DNA from: Serripes groenlandicus
Taxonomy: Eukaryota > Mollusca > Bivalvia > Cardiida > Cardiidae
NCBI GenBank assembly: GCA_031761405.1
Contig: JASEVX010000010.1
Span: forward strand, 35,457,640 to 35,521,639
Direction: 5' to 3'
Length of the DNA: 64,000 bases
Shown piece by piece: positions 30,401 through 45,400 of the stretch (position 1 is the first letter of the stretch; each line of letters starts with the position of its first letter). The notes beneath the pieces are model-generated. The model was not told the origin of the DNA. It ran no database searches and was given only the letters and a program-made list of their open reading frames with translations. Position numbers and translations under genes: made by a program.

Positions 30401-33400
30401 TTCAACTTTGTATCAGCAAATATTTGACACATTCTCATCAAATATTCTATTTGTTCTCAGCAAATAACAAATATTCAATATTTCCTAAGCAAATCTTCAA
30501 CTGGTACTCAGCAAATAATGAACGTGTCTACAGCAAATATTCAACTGATACTCAGCAAATATTCTACTTGTCTACACCATATATTCAACTTGTCCTCAGC
30601 AAATATTCAACCTGTCTACAGCAAATATTCAACCTGTGTACAGGAGATATTTAACTTGTGAACAGCAGATATTCAACTTAACCTCATCAAACATTCAACT
30701 TGACTTCAGCAAATATCAAACTAGTCCTCTGTAAGTAAATAACTTGTCCACAGCAAATATTCAACTTGTTCTCTTAAAATATTTAACTGGCATACTGAGC
30801 TGTGTTATAAAAATATACATTATTATTATTATTATAGGTTCAGATTTGATTATTGCAAAAGTGAAGACAACTACCCCACCTCCAGAAAAGCTAGGTTCCA
30901 GTGATGAAAGCCCATATAAAGACTTTACTGAGTCTCTTACACACACAGATTTAGAATTTGATGGACAACCCCTTACAATCCCTGATATTACTGTTGAAGA
31001 ATCGGATGAAGGGGTAGACAGTAAGTATTCCGATTCAAACTTTGCCTTCATCCTGATTCAGACAACATGGGAAACTTCATCAGCAGACAACTTTTGAGAA
31101 CATTGTGGAAATAGGAAAAGCTGTTTGAAACCAGCAATTGAAAGTGTCAGTTGAAAGAGAAGATGCATAATATGTTATTGTTCAGTTTAGACATAGTTTG
31201 GTTTAGCATATTTAATATCTCATATTTACATTTTAATTAACGTACATCATCTTGAAATTCGATTGGGACGACAGATTGAACTAAATATGTCCATCTCTAA
31301 GACAGTTAAAAGATTGTTGAAAAAGGAAAAGCTGATTAAAACAAGCAATTGGAAGTGTCAGTTGTAAGAGGAGATGAAATTATTATCAACTTGTTCCGTT
31401 AAGGCATAGTTTTACAAAGTTATTGCCCTTTCACACTTTGTTAACCCTGTTAGTGTCCGTGCTAGTTCTAGGCAACTGCTGACTGGAAGTCAATTAATCT
31501 ATATGGGGAAGGAATATGAGTGCCAAGAGTATATGTAATTTATAAACTCATTCAGATTCAACAGATTTTGGCAGAGTTATGGCCCTTTGATACTTTGCAA
31601 CCCCTTTCTGTGACCACAATTTTGACACATTGTGGAAAACAGTTGTGGGAAAAGGAGAAGCTGCTTGATTTGAGCACTTAAATTTCTCAGTTACTCATAA
31701 ATGTTTTCAAAATAGTGTCTGTTTAACCCTTTCCCTCATACGACAATTCTGCAGCAGACGACTTTGAACATAATTTGTCAAAAAGTTGAAAATCTCTTTA
31801 ATTGAATGGATAACCTATGACTAAAAGTGGAAAACATTGTGGCAAAAGGAGAAATTGCTCATTTTGAGCAATTTCTCCTTTTTGTCACTATGTTTTCTAA
31901 AAGCCGTCTGCTGCAGAGGCGTCAGAAAGCGTCTATATGAGGGAAAGGGTTAAGATAATCCCATTTCCACCTTTAGACATATCTTGTTCATTATGAGTAA
32001 TTTCTTCTTTCACCGGATACAGAATTAATAGTATGTGTAGATATTTTCAAAGTCTTCCCTCGCAGATATTGTTGTATGTGAATGAAAAGGATAAGACTCA
32101 TGTGTGTTTTTGTTTCCACATACATTTTTCTTCCTCTCAGATGTAGAAACAGAAGAAGAAACAGAAACCTTTATGATCTGGGCCACATTAACTGAAAATA
32201 GTGTGGATCTACCGTTTTACAAAGCAGTATTTCCTGAAAGAACATTGCCCTTTGCTGATCAGTTGAATGAGTTTAAGGAAGAAGCCATGCCACAGTTACA
32301 AGCTGCCTTTGCATCTACCACATTAGGGAATGTACATGTAGACTTTACCAATGTACTCTTCACTTATCTAGGTAAAGTAATTTGTTGTCATTGTAGATAG
32401 CTCACTGGGATATAGTGCAGGCATTTTGTGACAAATAAGGACTGAACCTCACACAAATTGTAACAGAATATCTGACAAATGTTTATTACTCATAAAAGTG
32501 TCATCTATAACACATAAAAAGTCCTAAGGAATCCAAATGGTGGAAAGTATTTTAAAAAAATGTTTCTTAACCCTTTCCCACATATAGAGGCTCTCTGAAG
32601 CCCCTGCAGCACACAGCTTTTTGAAAACATTGTGACAAAAGAAGAAATTGCTCAAAACGAGCAATTTCTCCTTTTGCCACTATGTTTTCTACTTGTAGTC
32701 ATAGATTATCCATTCAATTATAGAGATTTTCTATTTTTTGACAAAATATGTTCAAAGTCGTCTGCTGCAGAATTGTCATATGAGGGAAAGGGTTAACCGT
32801 ACTCTGGTACTAGGACTGAGTCACTGCATGGAGAGCTTAATCCTTTCCCAACAGACATTTTAGATGGCTCAGAATGAAACAGTTTTAACTGTTTCTAAAG
32901 GTTGGAAATAGAATTTGACGCATCTGCATCAGACAAATTTTGAAAACGTTTGGTGTCAAAACGAGAAGTTGCTCATGATGAGCAATTTCTCCTATTGCCA
33001 CAATTTTTTCATTTGTATTTTATTATTATAGTTCTTCTTTCATCTATAGATATTTTCCATATTTTTTTCTACATGTTTTCAAAGCCTTCTGCTGCAGATT
33101 AGTTATATGAGTGTGGGAATATAATTATATTGTTGTATAACCCTTTACCACTTATAGGTGCATTTTGAGGCATATACAGCAGACGACTTTTGAAATCAGC
33201 GTGAAAAAAGGATAAATTGCTCATAATGAGCAATTGCTCCTTTTATAACACTGTTCTCAACTCTTTCCACTAGTTTGACTTTATTTTGTGAGATTTTTCT
33301 GCTGTCGTCTGCTGCAGATTTATTGTAGGTGGGAAAGGGACAAAGTAGTCTTTTTTGTAGGCACATGTATTACCGCTGATAAAGACAGTTTGACAATGTC

Positions 33401-36400
33401 AGCTGTTATAGAAACCTTGACAAACATGGTTGTTGGACTTAATTAGATTAATATTTCAATTTCAAAAGATCTTGCATATTTGGTTTATCAGTCATTGAGA
33501 AGATGTCTTGTTTTAATTACAGCTGTTGTTTGCTGCTGGGGACTCTGGGTGTGACATAACAGTTATGATATTATAAAGAAATTTGTAACATTGAGACAAT
33601 AGTATAATTTAATTACAATTATCATAATTATATTAATGCAAATGCACTTTCAATACGCCATGCAATTTTAAATATGATACAAATTTGTTTGAGGAAAGGA
33701 ATTTGTATAAGTGTCTATGACGCTTGTTTTCCAATCCCATGTATGTGACAATATATTACATATATACTGATGTGTAACTATTTCTCAATAAAAATATGTT
33801 TAAACTAATTACAGCTGGAGATAAAGTAGTGCTCATTGCTGGCATTACCACAGACAAAGGTGTAACTGTGTCAGATGTTAAAGGTGCTCTGACAGACATA
33901 AATGTTGGATCCGATGACATTATGATGATCACCACTCCTGAAGTCTGGAAAACACTTGGTAAATATAACGAGGGCTTGGCGTGAAACGGTTGTAACTAAA
34001 ATTGGTATTTTTTTATCAAGGTTAATCACCTCGCCTTTAAAAGTCTTTAAAAGCGTTAAATAATTTTTCTTGGTAAACAATGGAAATTTAGGTGCCATTG
34101 CTCGTTCTGAGCAATGGCAACTAAATTTGAATTGTTTATAAAGGGGTCAAAATTGCCCCTAAACCAGTGTTTTCAAAATAGGTTTTTAGTTACAACCGTT
34201 TCACGCCAAGCCCTCGATAACACATATTTTTGCTCTAACTGACAAATACCATGAAGACTATAGATTGATTTGGGTTTAACGCCGTTTCAACAATTTTTAA
34301 GTCATATCACGGCAACCAGTTCACTTACTCATGTGTTTCCTGGTTTTTCCTAACCAGTACACCACACAACATACTTTCCATGCAACTGGCTGCTTTTCCA
34401 CATAGACTGACCTCATTGGTGAAAGACGAATGACGCATGTCACAGTGACTTTTGTGCAAACATCGGAAAGAGCCTATAGCCTAAATAAAGTGTATGTGGT
34501 TGGGAAGGTTGCAAGTTTCCCGGAAAGTATGTTGTGTTGAGAACTGGTGCAATTAAGTAAGCCAAGAAACACATGTACATGTATAGGTTACTTGGTTGCC
34601 TTGGTATAACTGATATACAGCGAAACTTGTGCTTAAGACCACCTCTGTTTAGCAATTCCCTGTCTATAGCAACCACATTTTTTCAATTTCCCAATTACTC
34701 TTTTTCTGCATAAATGACCCTGTTTATTATTAAACACCACCTGTGAAACAAAGACCAGATTCTTCTCTAACCATGAGTGGTCTTTAACCCTTTCCCTCAT
34801 ACGACAATTCTGCAGATGACGAGTTTGGACATATTTTGTCAAAATATAGAAAATCTCTTTAATTGAATGGATAACATATGACTAAAAGTGGAAAACATTG
34901 TGTCAAAAGGAGAAATTGCTCGTTTGAGCAATTTGTACTTTTGTCACTATGTTTTCAAAAAGCTGTCTGCTGCAGAGGCGTCAGAAAGCGTCTATATGAG
35001 GGAAAGGGTTAAACACAGATTGGACTGTACTAGAAACCTAGCTTGTACAATCTGATAGTCATCATAGCAGTTCATCAGATGTAAATCTTTAATGGATGCC
35101 TGTTTAGAAACCTTCATAAGGTTAATCTGACTCATAAGAGGTTTAATCCTTTCCCACTTGTAGACACATTTTGACGCGTCTGCAGCTGAAGAAATTGCAT
35201 AAAACGAGCAATTTCCCCTTTTGCCACAATGTTTTCAACTCTATTTAATTGAAAAAACTCTCATATATTGAGATTTTTCATGTTTTTTGTCAATAAGTTT
35301 TGAAAGTCGTCTGCTGCAGATTTGTTGTATGTGGGAAAGGGGGATTAAGCTTTTTTCCACAGAACACAACTTTAATCATACATGTACCATACACGCACAG
35401 TTCATCTTGTGGCTGTTCTTGCACCAGAACTTTAGACAGTATTCATCCCAGGCAACTTACAGCCTTTCTACATAGACTTTTCAGACAATTGTCAATCATC
35501 AGTAACAATGTTGGCTTAGCCAGGATTCGATCTTATGACCCCTGGAATGATAATCCATTTGTTTTTGACTGAGGTTCTAATGATCCGGTCTTGAAAAGGT
35601 GTTGATAGTTAGACAGGAAATAGTTGATTTTTTGACATTTGTAATCACCAGGCCAATAGGGTGATGTAGCTTTAAGAAACAGTATATTTAGATATGTATA
35701 CATATATACTTTGTATATAATTAGGTCTTCCAAAGGGAAGACAGTCAGTAAAACACTTTATATCATTAATACTCTTTAATAATCAAATATTCGACCACTT
35801 AGTCTTTATCAAGTTTTAAAAAATACAATGGAAATTTAAGTGCAGTCCATTCTTGTGTCAAAGCATGCATAGAAAAGGAAATAAAATCGCCTTTGGTCAT
35901 GCCTCTTTTCAATTATTTTAAATTTTCAATTATTTTATTTGTCCGTTTATTAATATTATAGATTACAGATGTATGCCTAACTGTATTCAAAGTCGTCTGC
36001 TGCAGATGTGTTGTATGTTGGAAATTGTAAACATGTTAACTTCCGGAATCCTATCATTTTTGCCAGGGACCCGGAGGCAGGCATGCATAGGATAATATAA
36101 TGAGTGGTCTATACTTTTTTCAGGACAAAATGCACCAAATCAGATTTACACATATCCCATACCTATTGTCTATGGTAGACAAACAATGGTAGAATTCTCA
36201 ACCATCCTACCAGATGAAATGCTCTCTCTGTCAGGGTTAACTCTTGATTGTTCTGCCGGAGAGGCGGATGGATTATCAATAATGGAAAATGGTATGAACT
36301 TAATAATGTACTTTTACTTTTGTAAATAGTAATTCAGTTTAATCATTGAAACTTATAGCCCTCCTTGGCTCGCTGGTGTAAGGATAACTGGACCAGTTAG

Positions 36401-39400
36401 TAATGATATATTACCCAGTTAATGCCCAGAGCTCTAGAAAAGGAGCGTTTAGCTTGCTCTAAAATCCTTACTATATCCGCTAACCCTATGTTGTGAGTAC
36501 CCACAACATAGGGTTTGGTTGGATAATAAGAAAGAGTTGCATTTTGATGCCTCTGCAGCATTTGACGTTTGAAAACATTGTGACAAAAGGAGAATTACTC
36601 ATATTGAACTTTTTCTCCTTTTGCCACAATGTTTTAAACTTTATTCAATAATTATACTAAGATTTTAAGAGATTTTCTATATTTTTGCCTTGATTTTATT
36701 GAAAATTGTCTTTTTATCTTTTCGTTTTGGAATAGTCAAGAAAGCTCTTATTTTGTGACTTCATTTACTTTATGCAAGCAGTAAATTTTGAAATGTCAAG
36801 GAGACAACTCATGTTTTGTATCTGTTTATTTTACACACGATATACTTTGTTTTTCTGTCTATACAGATGAGTTAAAACAAACAGCTGCCCTCACTCCAAG
36901 TGAAATGTCACTCAAATCTACAACAGAGATGACGAAGTTTGTTAAATGTGAGCTTCAGAATATACCAGATGCAGGTACGCTTTGCATGTTGTTATTGAGT
37001 CTGGTCTAAACATTTGATGTTGTGTGTTGTCTCCATCTCTGTATACTTAACCCTTTCCCTTATACAGACACATTTTAATACCTCTGCAGCCTATGGTTTT
37101 TGAAAACATTGTGACAAAATGAAAAATTGCTCATGATGAGCAATTTCTCCTTTTGCAACAATGTTTTCAACTATATGCAACAACTTCACTATCCCTTATA
37201 GAGCTTTTTCTATAATTTTGCCTAGATAAAAGTTGTCTGCTGCAAATTTGTTATATATGGAAAAAGGGTGCATGGATGTGATGTTAGTTTTCATCAGCAG
37301 ATACATTTAGAGATCCATCTTGGGTTATATTACATGTAGGCCCAGGTCGAAGTCTCTGGTGAGACTGTGGTATATGACTTAGCTAATTTACTAACCCTTA
37401 CCCTGATACAGACAACTTTAGATGCCTGTGCAGCTTAAAACGTGCTGGATGAAGGAGAAATTTCTCGTTTTCCCCCCAATGTATTCTCCTATTGAGTTAT
37501 TCTTCCAATATTCCAGACGTTATATACATTGTGTTCACAAGTTTTTCAAAATGGATAACCCTAAAATTTGTTTGCCCAATTTTAAAATAATTTCATTAGA
37601 CTTATACTTGGGGGAGCAGTGGACGCTTACTGCCTCTGTAGAGTGTCTGGCTTTTCTGTGGGAGGTTGCAGATTTGATCCTCAGCCAGGCCATACCAAAT
37701 ACTTTGAAAATAATAGTAATGGGTTTCCCTCCTTTGCTCTCAGGGTTGTTGGGTAAGCATTAGGACTGGCCCCTGGTGTTATGGTAAATGGACCATTTAG
37801 CATAAATCACACAGGAACTCTTCAAAAAGAGGCTATAAATGACAACTACCTACTTCCTTAAAGTTTTTTGGTGGGACAAATATGTTGTGTTTTAACCCTT
37901 TCTCTCATACGACAATTCCGCAGCAGACGACTTTGAACATATTTTGTCAAAAAATAAAAAATCTCTATAATTGAATGGATAACCTATGACTAAAAGTGGA
38001 AAACATTGTGGCAAAAGAATAAATTGCTCGTTTTGAGCAATTTCTTCTTTTGTCACTATGTTTTCAAAAAGTTGTCTGCTGCAGAGGCATCAGAAAGCGT
38101 CTATATGAGGGAAAGGGTTAAGGACACAGAGAAGATTTTTGTAATTACTTATGAACAACTTGATGGGCACATTTGGTAATTTAAATTATTTTACATTGTT
38201 TATTATTTATCAAATTGTATTGTGCCATGTCATAAACAAAATGTTTATGTGGGTGATTTATTAAAGTATCATATTTCCACATATGGAAGAAACCATGTCT
38301 TCATGAAAAGATATATTGATAGAATTTTGGTTCAACTATGTTTCAATGAACCAGAATATTTTCTGCACAGATTCTGCACAGATTGACATTGAAAGTTTAA
38401 TTGTTTATAAACATAAAGTGTATATACATATATGTGTGTGTGACAACAATTGTTTGATTGTAATTGCAAGCATGTTTTTAGCAATACCATTATCAGTATG
38501 GCAGTTTATTTTGCATATTGGCAGTTTGATTAATTAATTCTCCAAAATAACAGCTAAGGAACTACTTACAAACTGCAAAAAACTGCTAAGGAACTGCTTA
38601 TAGTCTGCCTGTGAACTGCTTAGGTCCTGTATGTGAGCTGCCTGTTACAGCTAAGGTACTGACCGTGAACTTGGAAGGTTTAGAAAACTGCTAGCATGCT
38701 AGATCTGCGATAATAACTGCTTGAAAATTGGGTAAGAACTGCTACAGAACAGCCTAATGACATTCAGCCTTTCCCTCATACAACAATTCTGCAGCAGATG
38801 CCTTTGAACATATTTTGTCAAAAAATATTGAATGAATAACCTATGACTTAAAGTGGAAAACATTGTGGTGAAAGGAGAAATTGCTCCTTTTGAGCAATTT
38901 CTTCTTTTGTCACTAAGTTTTCAAAAAGCTGTCTACTGCAGACGCGTCAGAAAGTGTCTATATGAGGGAAAGGGTTAACTGTGAAGGTTAAAAAACTGCC
39001 TATGGGCTGCCTTCCACTTTGACTAGAACATTCTAGTATAGATTTAATAAATGACATGTAATACATAAATACCCAACCCTTTCTCACATACAGATGCTTT
39101 CTGATGCCTCTGCAGTGGACAACCTTTGAAACCATTGTGGCAAAAGGAGAAATTCCTTATAATGAGCAATTTCTCCATTTGCCGCAATGTTTTCAACTCT
39201 ATTCTAAAACTAATGTTTATATCAAGCAATTTTTCATTTTTTTCACCAGATGATTTCAAAGTCATCTTCTACAGATTTGTTGTATGTGGTAAAGGGTTTA
39301 CACTTTTTAAATCACGACCGACCAGCTACTTTTTCATCCACCAAAATCTCTTTTCCAGGACTAACCAAAGTTTTCATCCGATTCCTGCTGGTCAACAAGA

Positions 39401-42400
39401 GCTTGTCTGAACTGTCCGACATCAAGAGTATCACCACTAGACAACTCACAGTGGATGAAGACTCTGACTGTCTGCCCTTCCCAGAGGATCTTTTTACTTT
39501 AACATACCAAGGTGCAAATGAGCCGTCCTGCGAGAAAACCAACATTGTGCATTCTGCCTAAAGTACCGACCCGGATCAGCCTAAGCATGCAGTGCAGGCA
39601 CACACTTTTCGCCTCCTATGGGTTTTCTGTTTCAGGAATCATTACTTTATACCTCTATCCCCCAGAGACGGAATGTGTCGACCGGATCAGTCTGCGCGGA
39701 CTGCGCAGGCTGATCTGTGTTGATACATTACGCAGATGCCATGATATTGATTTTCTCGTGGGACAGCTCAAATATACTTTTAACAGTCTCCCACTAACAA
39801 CAATATGGTTCCGTCTGTACAGGCTCTGTGCTGATCGCCAATTAGTAATTAGAAGGTTTTCAAAAAACTTATATAAAGCAGTATTTATTTTGATCTTTAA
39901 CATGGTTTAATGGTATATTTCAATATGTTAGGTGTCCGGTTTGCAAACCAAAACATTAGATGAATCAATCAGCATCGCTTTATATTTAAAATCTCTGTGC
40001 TGATTGCCAATTAGTGGTCAGAAGGTTTCAAAAAACTTATATAAAGCAGTATTTATTTTGATCTTTAACGTGGTTTAATGGTACATTTCAATATGTTAGG
40101 TGTCAGATTTGCCAACCAACCCTTTAGATGAATCAATCAGCATTGCTTTATTTTTTAAAATCTCCAAGGTATTCTGGAAACAAAATATTAATGTCCTTGG
40201 ATAGTAAAAATTGTTCTTGAAATTTCACCTTGAAAATAAGTTGGCAACCCTTGTTTTGAATAGTTTCTCCCATTTCCACAATATTTTTGTAATTGGACCA
40301 AATCTTTGAACAAGATGGTATATTTTTATGTTTATAGGCGAAGAGATGTTCAACCTCCTCACCCAACAAGCCTGGCTGACAGAGATAGTGGATTCACAGG
40401 CACACTTGGTTGATCCTCTCGGAGTAATTAAAACTGCAGAAACTATGCTGACTAAAGTTTATCAAGGGATCAAGGACAAAAAGCCTTTCTTATTAGCTTC
40501 CGTATCGCTGAGTAGTGACAGTCCCCAATTGTTCAAGAGTAACAAACTGATTAAGTTCAAATTTAAGGGTAAGCATGCACTGAAATTATTCAATTGAGCA
40601 AGGCTCTATAAAAATAAACAGCAAGGCATTTGTGACCAGTGTAGATCCGGATCAGTCAACATAACCATGCTTTCTGATCCGGCTCTGCACTTTTCACTGA
40701 TTAGTTATTAGAAGGTTAAAAAAACTGTTATAAAGCAGTATTCATTTTTATTCTTAAATGAATGCGCAGACAGCTGGTTTTCCACATGTGTAATAATTAG
40801 ATTAATGTTGATTAGCACAATTTGATACACCTGTATTATTCTAACCCTTTCCCACCTGCAGACACATTTTCTTACAATAGCAGCAGACGACTTTTGAAAA
40901 TATTGTGGCCAAAGGTGAAGTTGCTCATTATAAGCAACTTCTCCTTTTGCCACAATGTTTTCAACTTTATTTATCTGCTTCAGATTTGTTGTATGTGGGA
41001 AAGGGTTAAACATTACATTTTAAGCAGATGACTTTGGAAACATTGAGTGAAATATATGGAAAATCTCTAAAAATGAAGATATTCTGAATTGAGTTGAGAA
41101 CATTATGGCAAAAGAAGAAATTGCTTTTGGTAAGCGATTTCTCCTTATTCTATAATGTTTTCAAAAGCGACACTAACTTGGAATGGATTAATTTCTTTTT
41201 TACTTTAATCCTTTCTCATATACATTATTTATACAGCAGACGACTTTGAAAACATCTTGGCAAAAGCATGGACAAAAATTACTCATTATGTGCAACTTCT
41301 TTTTTTTCCAAAATTCATCTGCTGCTTCTAAAAGTTTAAATCTGATATCAAGCTGTCATAATATTTGTTTATAGGGAATGAGCTGGAAGAAATAAGGTTG
41401 CGGCAAGTCCTGACCAGCCCACAATTATTTCAATACTGCTTAGCTTCGGACTTCCAAGGGTCACTACAACTTGATGTCCTGCACAATACAGCCAGCAACG
41501 AAGAGCCTGTAAAAGCCGTTGTCAGCGTTGAGGTTTGAGCTCCTGTTACCTCTCTTTAGCAATTTCCCTAATATAGACTCTTTCTGAAGCCTCTGCAGCA
41601 GACGACTTTTTAAAACATTGTGACAAAAGGAGAAATTGCTCATAATTAGCAATTTCTCCTTTAGCCACAATGTTTTTAACAATATTGAATTATTATACTT
41701 TCGTTCAAAGAGATTTTCCATATTTTGGTTAGATGTTTTCAAAGGTGTTTGCTGCAGATTTGTTGTATAGGGGAAAGGGTTAAAGAACACTTAGTAGGCT
41801 ACACTTCTATGTTTCCGTCAGAAGATGTTTTACATAACATATAGGTTGATTATGCAGACTTTTATAAGACTGTCTGTATGTATACAGGTTCACTGTTTAC
41901 AGGTGAAAAATACCCTAATTTGCAAGATCTGGTTCAGGGTTTTAACCTGTCCATGTTAAACGCCTATGCAAACATTATGAATCTAGATCATCCTGTGAAC
42001 CCTTGCAGGCTAATCAAGATCTACACTTTTTCGAAAATCTTTTCAGAAAGCAATTCAATATATAAGGAGCTTCGGATGAATCAGTGACTAACTTGAGGGC
42101 TTGGCGTGAAACAGTTGTAACTAAAAACCTATTTTGAAAACCCTTGTTTAGGGGCAATTTTGACCCCTTTGTAAACAATGCAAATTTAGGTGCCATTGCT
42201 CAGAACAAGCAATGGCACCTAAATTTTCATTGTTTACCAAGAAAAATTATTCACACTTATAAAGACTTTATGGCGAGGTGATTAACCTTGGTAAAAAAAT
42301 ACCAATTTCAGTTACAACCGTTTCACGCCAAGCCCTCAAAATTTATTAGTCGCCGGGCAGAAGCCCGCGACTTCTATTTTTAATAGCTTTTCGGAAATCA

Positions 42401-45400
42401 CATGGGAGGGGGGATTATTATTAGAAAGAAACAAATCTAGATGATTTGAACATATTACAATTGTGGTTGTTTACGAACACTAATAAATGACACATCTAAA
42501 ATGAAATAAATATTCCGATTTTTTAATGTTTGCAGTTTTTTTTATTTCACTCGCATTTAAGTTTTTTGTCTTATTTACGAAGACAAAAGTGGTCCCTTCA
42601 AGACGTGAACCAACACCCCCTAATGCAGACTCTTATGTGTCATCATTGAGGTCAATTTCGGATTCTCCTTTTAATAGCAATTTTAACTTACTAAATGTTG
42701 TTTTCATGTTCAAAGAGATGTCTTGATTTGTGTAGAATTCATTTAATAATGTTAATCCATGAATATCTAAAGTAGGAACTGTTTCTAAGCTAAATATAGA
42801 CCCTATTCTGTCGTGTAGTTTCGTGACCTTTAACATCGATTTTCGCGCATGCGCATTTCGATATGAAAAAGCGAGTGATATTATTTTATTTTAGACAAGT
42901 ACAAGACGAATGTTTGACGCAAAGCGTCAAAGAGAAGCCGCAATATTTCGTTGTACATGTAGAAATAAGAAAAAAAGAACATTTTTAAATCTACAAACAA
43001 TAGAACAATTTAAACTGTAGACGGTAATGCTGATACCTTTTGAAGACTTTTGTTTTCTTCAAATTACCTCCCTTTAAAGCAATACCAGGATATTTACCTT
43101 GTGATTCGAATAAGATTGACAAACATTGAAATTATATGAATGAATACTATTATTTAAATAAGTAACAACAGCAAAATTAAATTTAAGCCGGATAAATGTG
43201 TACACATTTCGTTAATTTTTTATAGATACCCTAATGTATAGGTATGTATATAAAATTTATAAGCAATGAGTGGCGGGGTAGTCCAGTGGTTAACACACTG
43301 GTCTGTCAATCCAGAGGTCTGGGGTTCAAATCCCGGTCCAGGTTCTGGAAATTTGAGGGATGCTTTTAAGCGTCCCCCACTCAACTAGAGGTTAAGTACT
43401 GGTCCTTTCCAGGAAAAATAACCTCGCGTGTATCGGTGCTATACACCGGGCACGTAAAAGAACCAAGGGGTCTTTTCGGAAAGAGCTAGGGTATCGCACC
43501 CGGACTCCCTTGTATCTAACTTTGTCTGCTCGCCAAATAGTTAATTCTGCACGGCGAGGGTAAATAAAAACAAATAATAAAATTACGTTCCTAATGTTTG
43601 AATAGACTAAGGAAAGTCAAGAATACATAAATAAATCAATGCAGTCTTTTCCGGCGACATTGATGCCTTGCATCAACTTTCTCTTGTTATTTAATTACTG
43701 TAGCTCTTTACATAAACAAATGAGCCACTCACTTATGTTTTTGTAGGAATAATGCTTCATTGTCATGAACATCTCAGTTGTGTATTGGTAGAGTGTCTGG
43801 CTTCGGTGCAGGAGGTTGAAGTGTTAAAATAAAACATGTTCATAAACTTAACCCTTTCCCTCATATAGACGCTTTCTGACGTCTCTGCAGCAGACGACTT
43901 TTTGAAAACAAAGTGACAAAAGAAGAAATTGCACAAAACGTGCAATTTATCCTTTTGCCACAATGTTTTCCACTTTTTGTCATAGCTAGGTTATCCATTC
44001 AACTATAACAGATTTTCTATGTTTTGACAAAATAAGTTCAAAGTCGTCTGTTGGAGAATTGTCAAATGAGGGAAGGGGTTAAGAATAAATGTACCTTAAT
44101 TCAACTCTTTCCTACATGCAGACCCGTTTTTTGTTCAACACATCTGCAAAATGATTTTTGAAAACATTGTGCCTGGCAAAGGAAGAAATTGCTCATAGTA
44201 TAAAGTTTCTCCAATGTTTTCAATTCTGTTTATAGATATCTCTATTTAACCTTTCCCCTCATACGACAATTCTGCAGCAGACGACTTTGAACATATTTTG
44301 TCAAAAAATAGAAAAATCTCTATAATTGAATGGATAACCTATAACTAAAAGTGGAAAACATTGTGGCAAAAGGAGAAAAAAGCTGTCTACTGCAGAGGCG
44401 TCAGAAAGCATCTATATGAGGGAAAGGGATAATTATGTTGTCTGAATATTTTAAAATTGGTCTGCTGATTATCACAGTTTCTTTTTGCCACAATGATTTT
44501 GTTTTTATTCAATAATCAATATTAATTCCTAAATTTATAGAGACTTTCCATTTTACCTTGATATTTTTCAAAATCGCATGGCGCATATTTAATGTATGAG
44601 GGAAAGGATAAGGAGATAAAGGGTTAACCCTTTCCCTCATACGACAATTCTGCAGCAGACGACTTTGAACATGTTTTGTCAAAAAATAGAAAATCTCCAT
44701 AATTGAATGGATAATTACCTATGACAAAAAGTGGAAAACATAGTGGCAAAAGGAGAAATTGCACGTTTTGTGCGATTTCTTCTTTTGTCACTATGTTTTC
44801 AAAAGGCCGTCTGCTGCAGAGGCGACAGAAAGCATCTATATGAGGGAAAGGGTTAATTATATTGTCTGAATATTTTAAAATTGATCTGATGATTATCGCA
44901 TTTTCCTTCTGCCACAATGATTTCGTTTCTATTCAATAATCAATATTAATTCCTTCATTTAGACTTTTCATTTTACCTTGATATTTTTCAAAATCGTTTG
45001 GCGCATATTTAAGGTATGAAGGAAAGGGTAAGGAGATAAAGGGTAAACCCTTTCCTTCATACAACTATTCTGCCGCAGGCGACTTTGCAGGCCCCAAACA
45101 TTGAGGCAAAAGGAAAGGCATTGTGGCATTTTTTGTGCAATTTCTTCTTTTGTCACTATGTTTTCTAAAAGCCATCTGCTGCAGAGGCATCAGAAAGCGT
45201 CTATATGAGGGAAAGGGTTAACTCATATACATTTTCAATGCAGGTATTGGAAATAAATGACAAGCCAACCATCAACACGGAAGCCGACGACATCTCAACC
45301 ATTTTCTTTTTCCCAAAAGTATCAAGTACGGATCCTCCTATTCCAGACTTTGGAGTTGGGAGTCTTGCCGCTCTTTTGTGCAGTGATATTGACCTGGAAG

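Noticed and set aside
30099..30654. Overlapping plus-strand open frames rich in SSEYYQLVL
   Set aside because: They come from the 22-bp minisatellite.
33523..33551. Small exon candidate after ttaattacag in intron 25
   Set aside because: It begins like exon 26 (acagCTG) but runs into a stop and lacks a suitable donor; skipping it keeps the phases.
41882..42010. Exon-like stretch after tgtatgtatacag in intron 31
   Set aside because: It is open and has a decent acceptor, but no donor follows in a suitable place and its frame does not fit the phase 0 to 0 step between exons 31 and 32.
43272..43344. Functional tRNA-Asp gene
   Set aside because: Boxes A and B are good, but it is continuous with a SINE body and AT-rich tail, so it is the head of a SINE.
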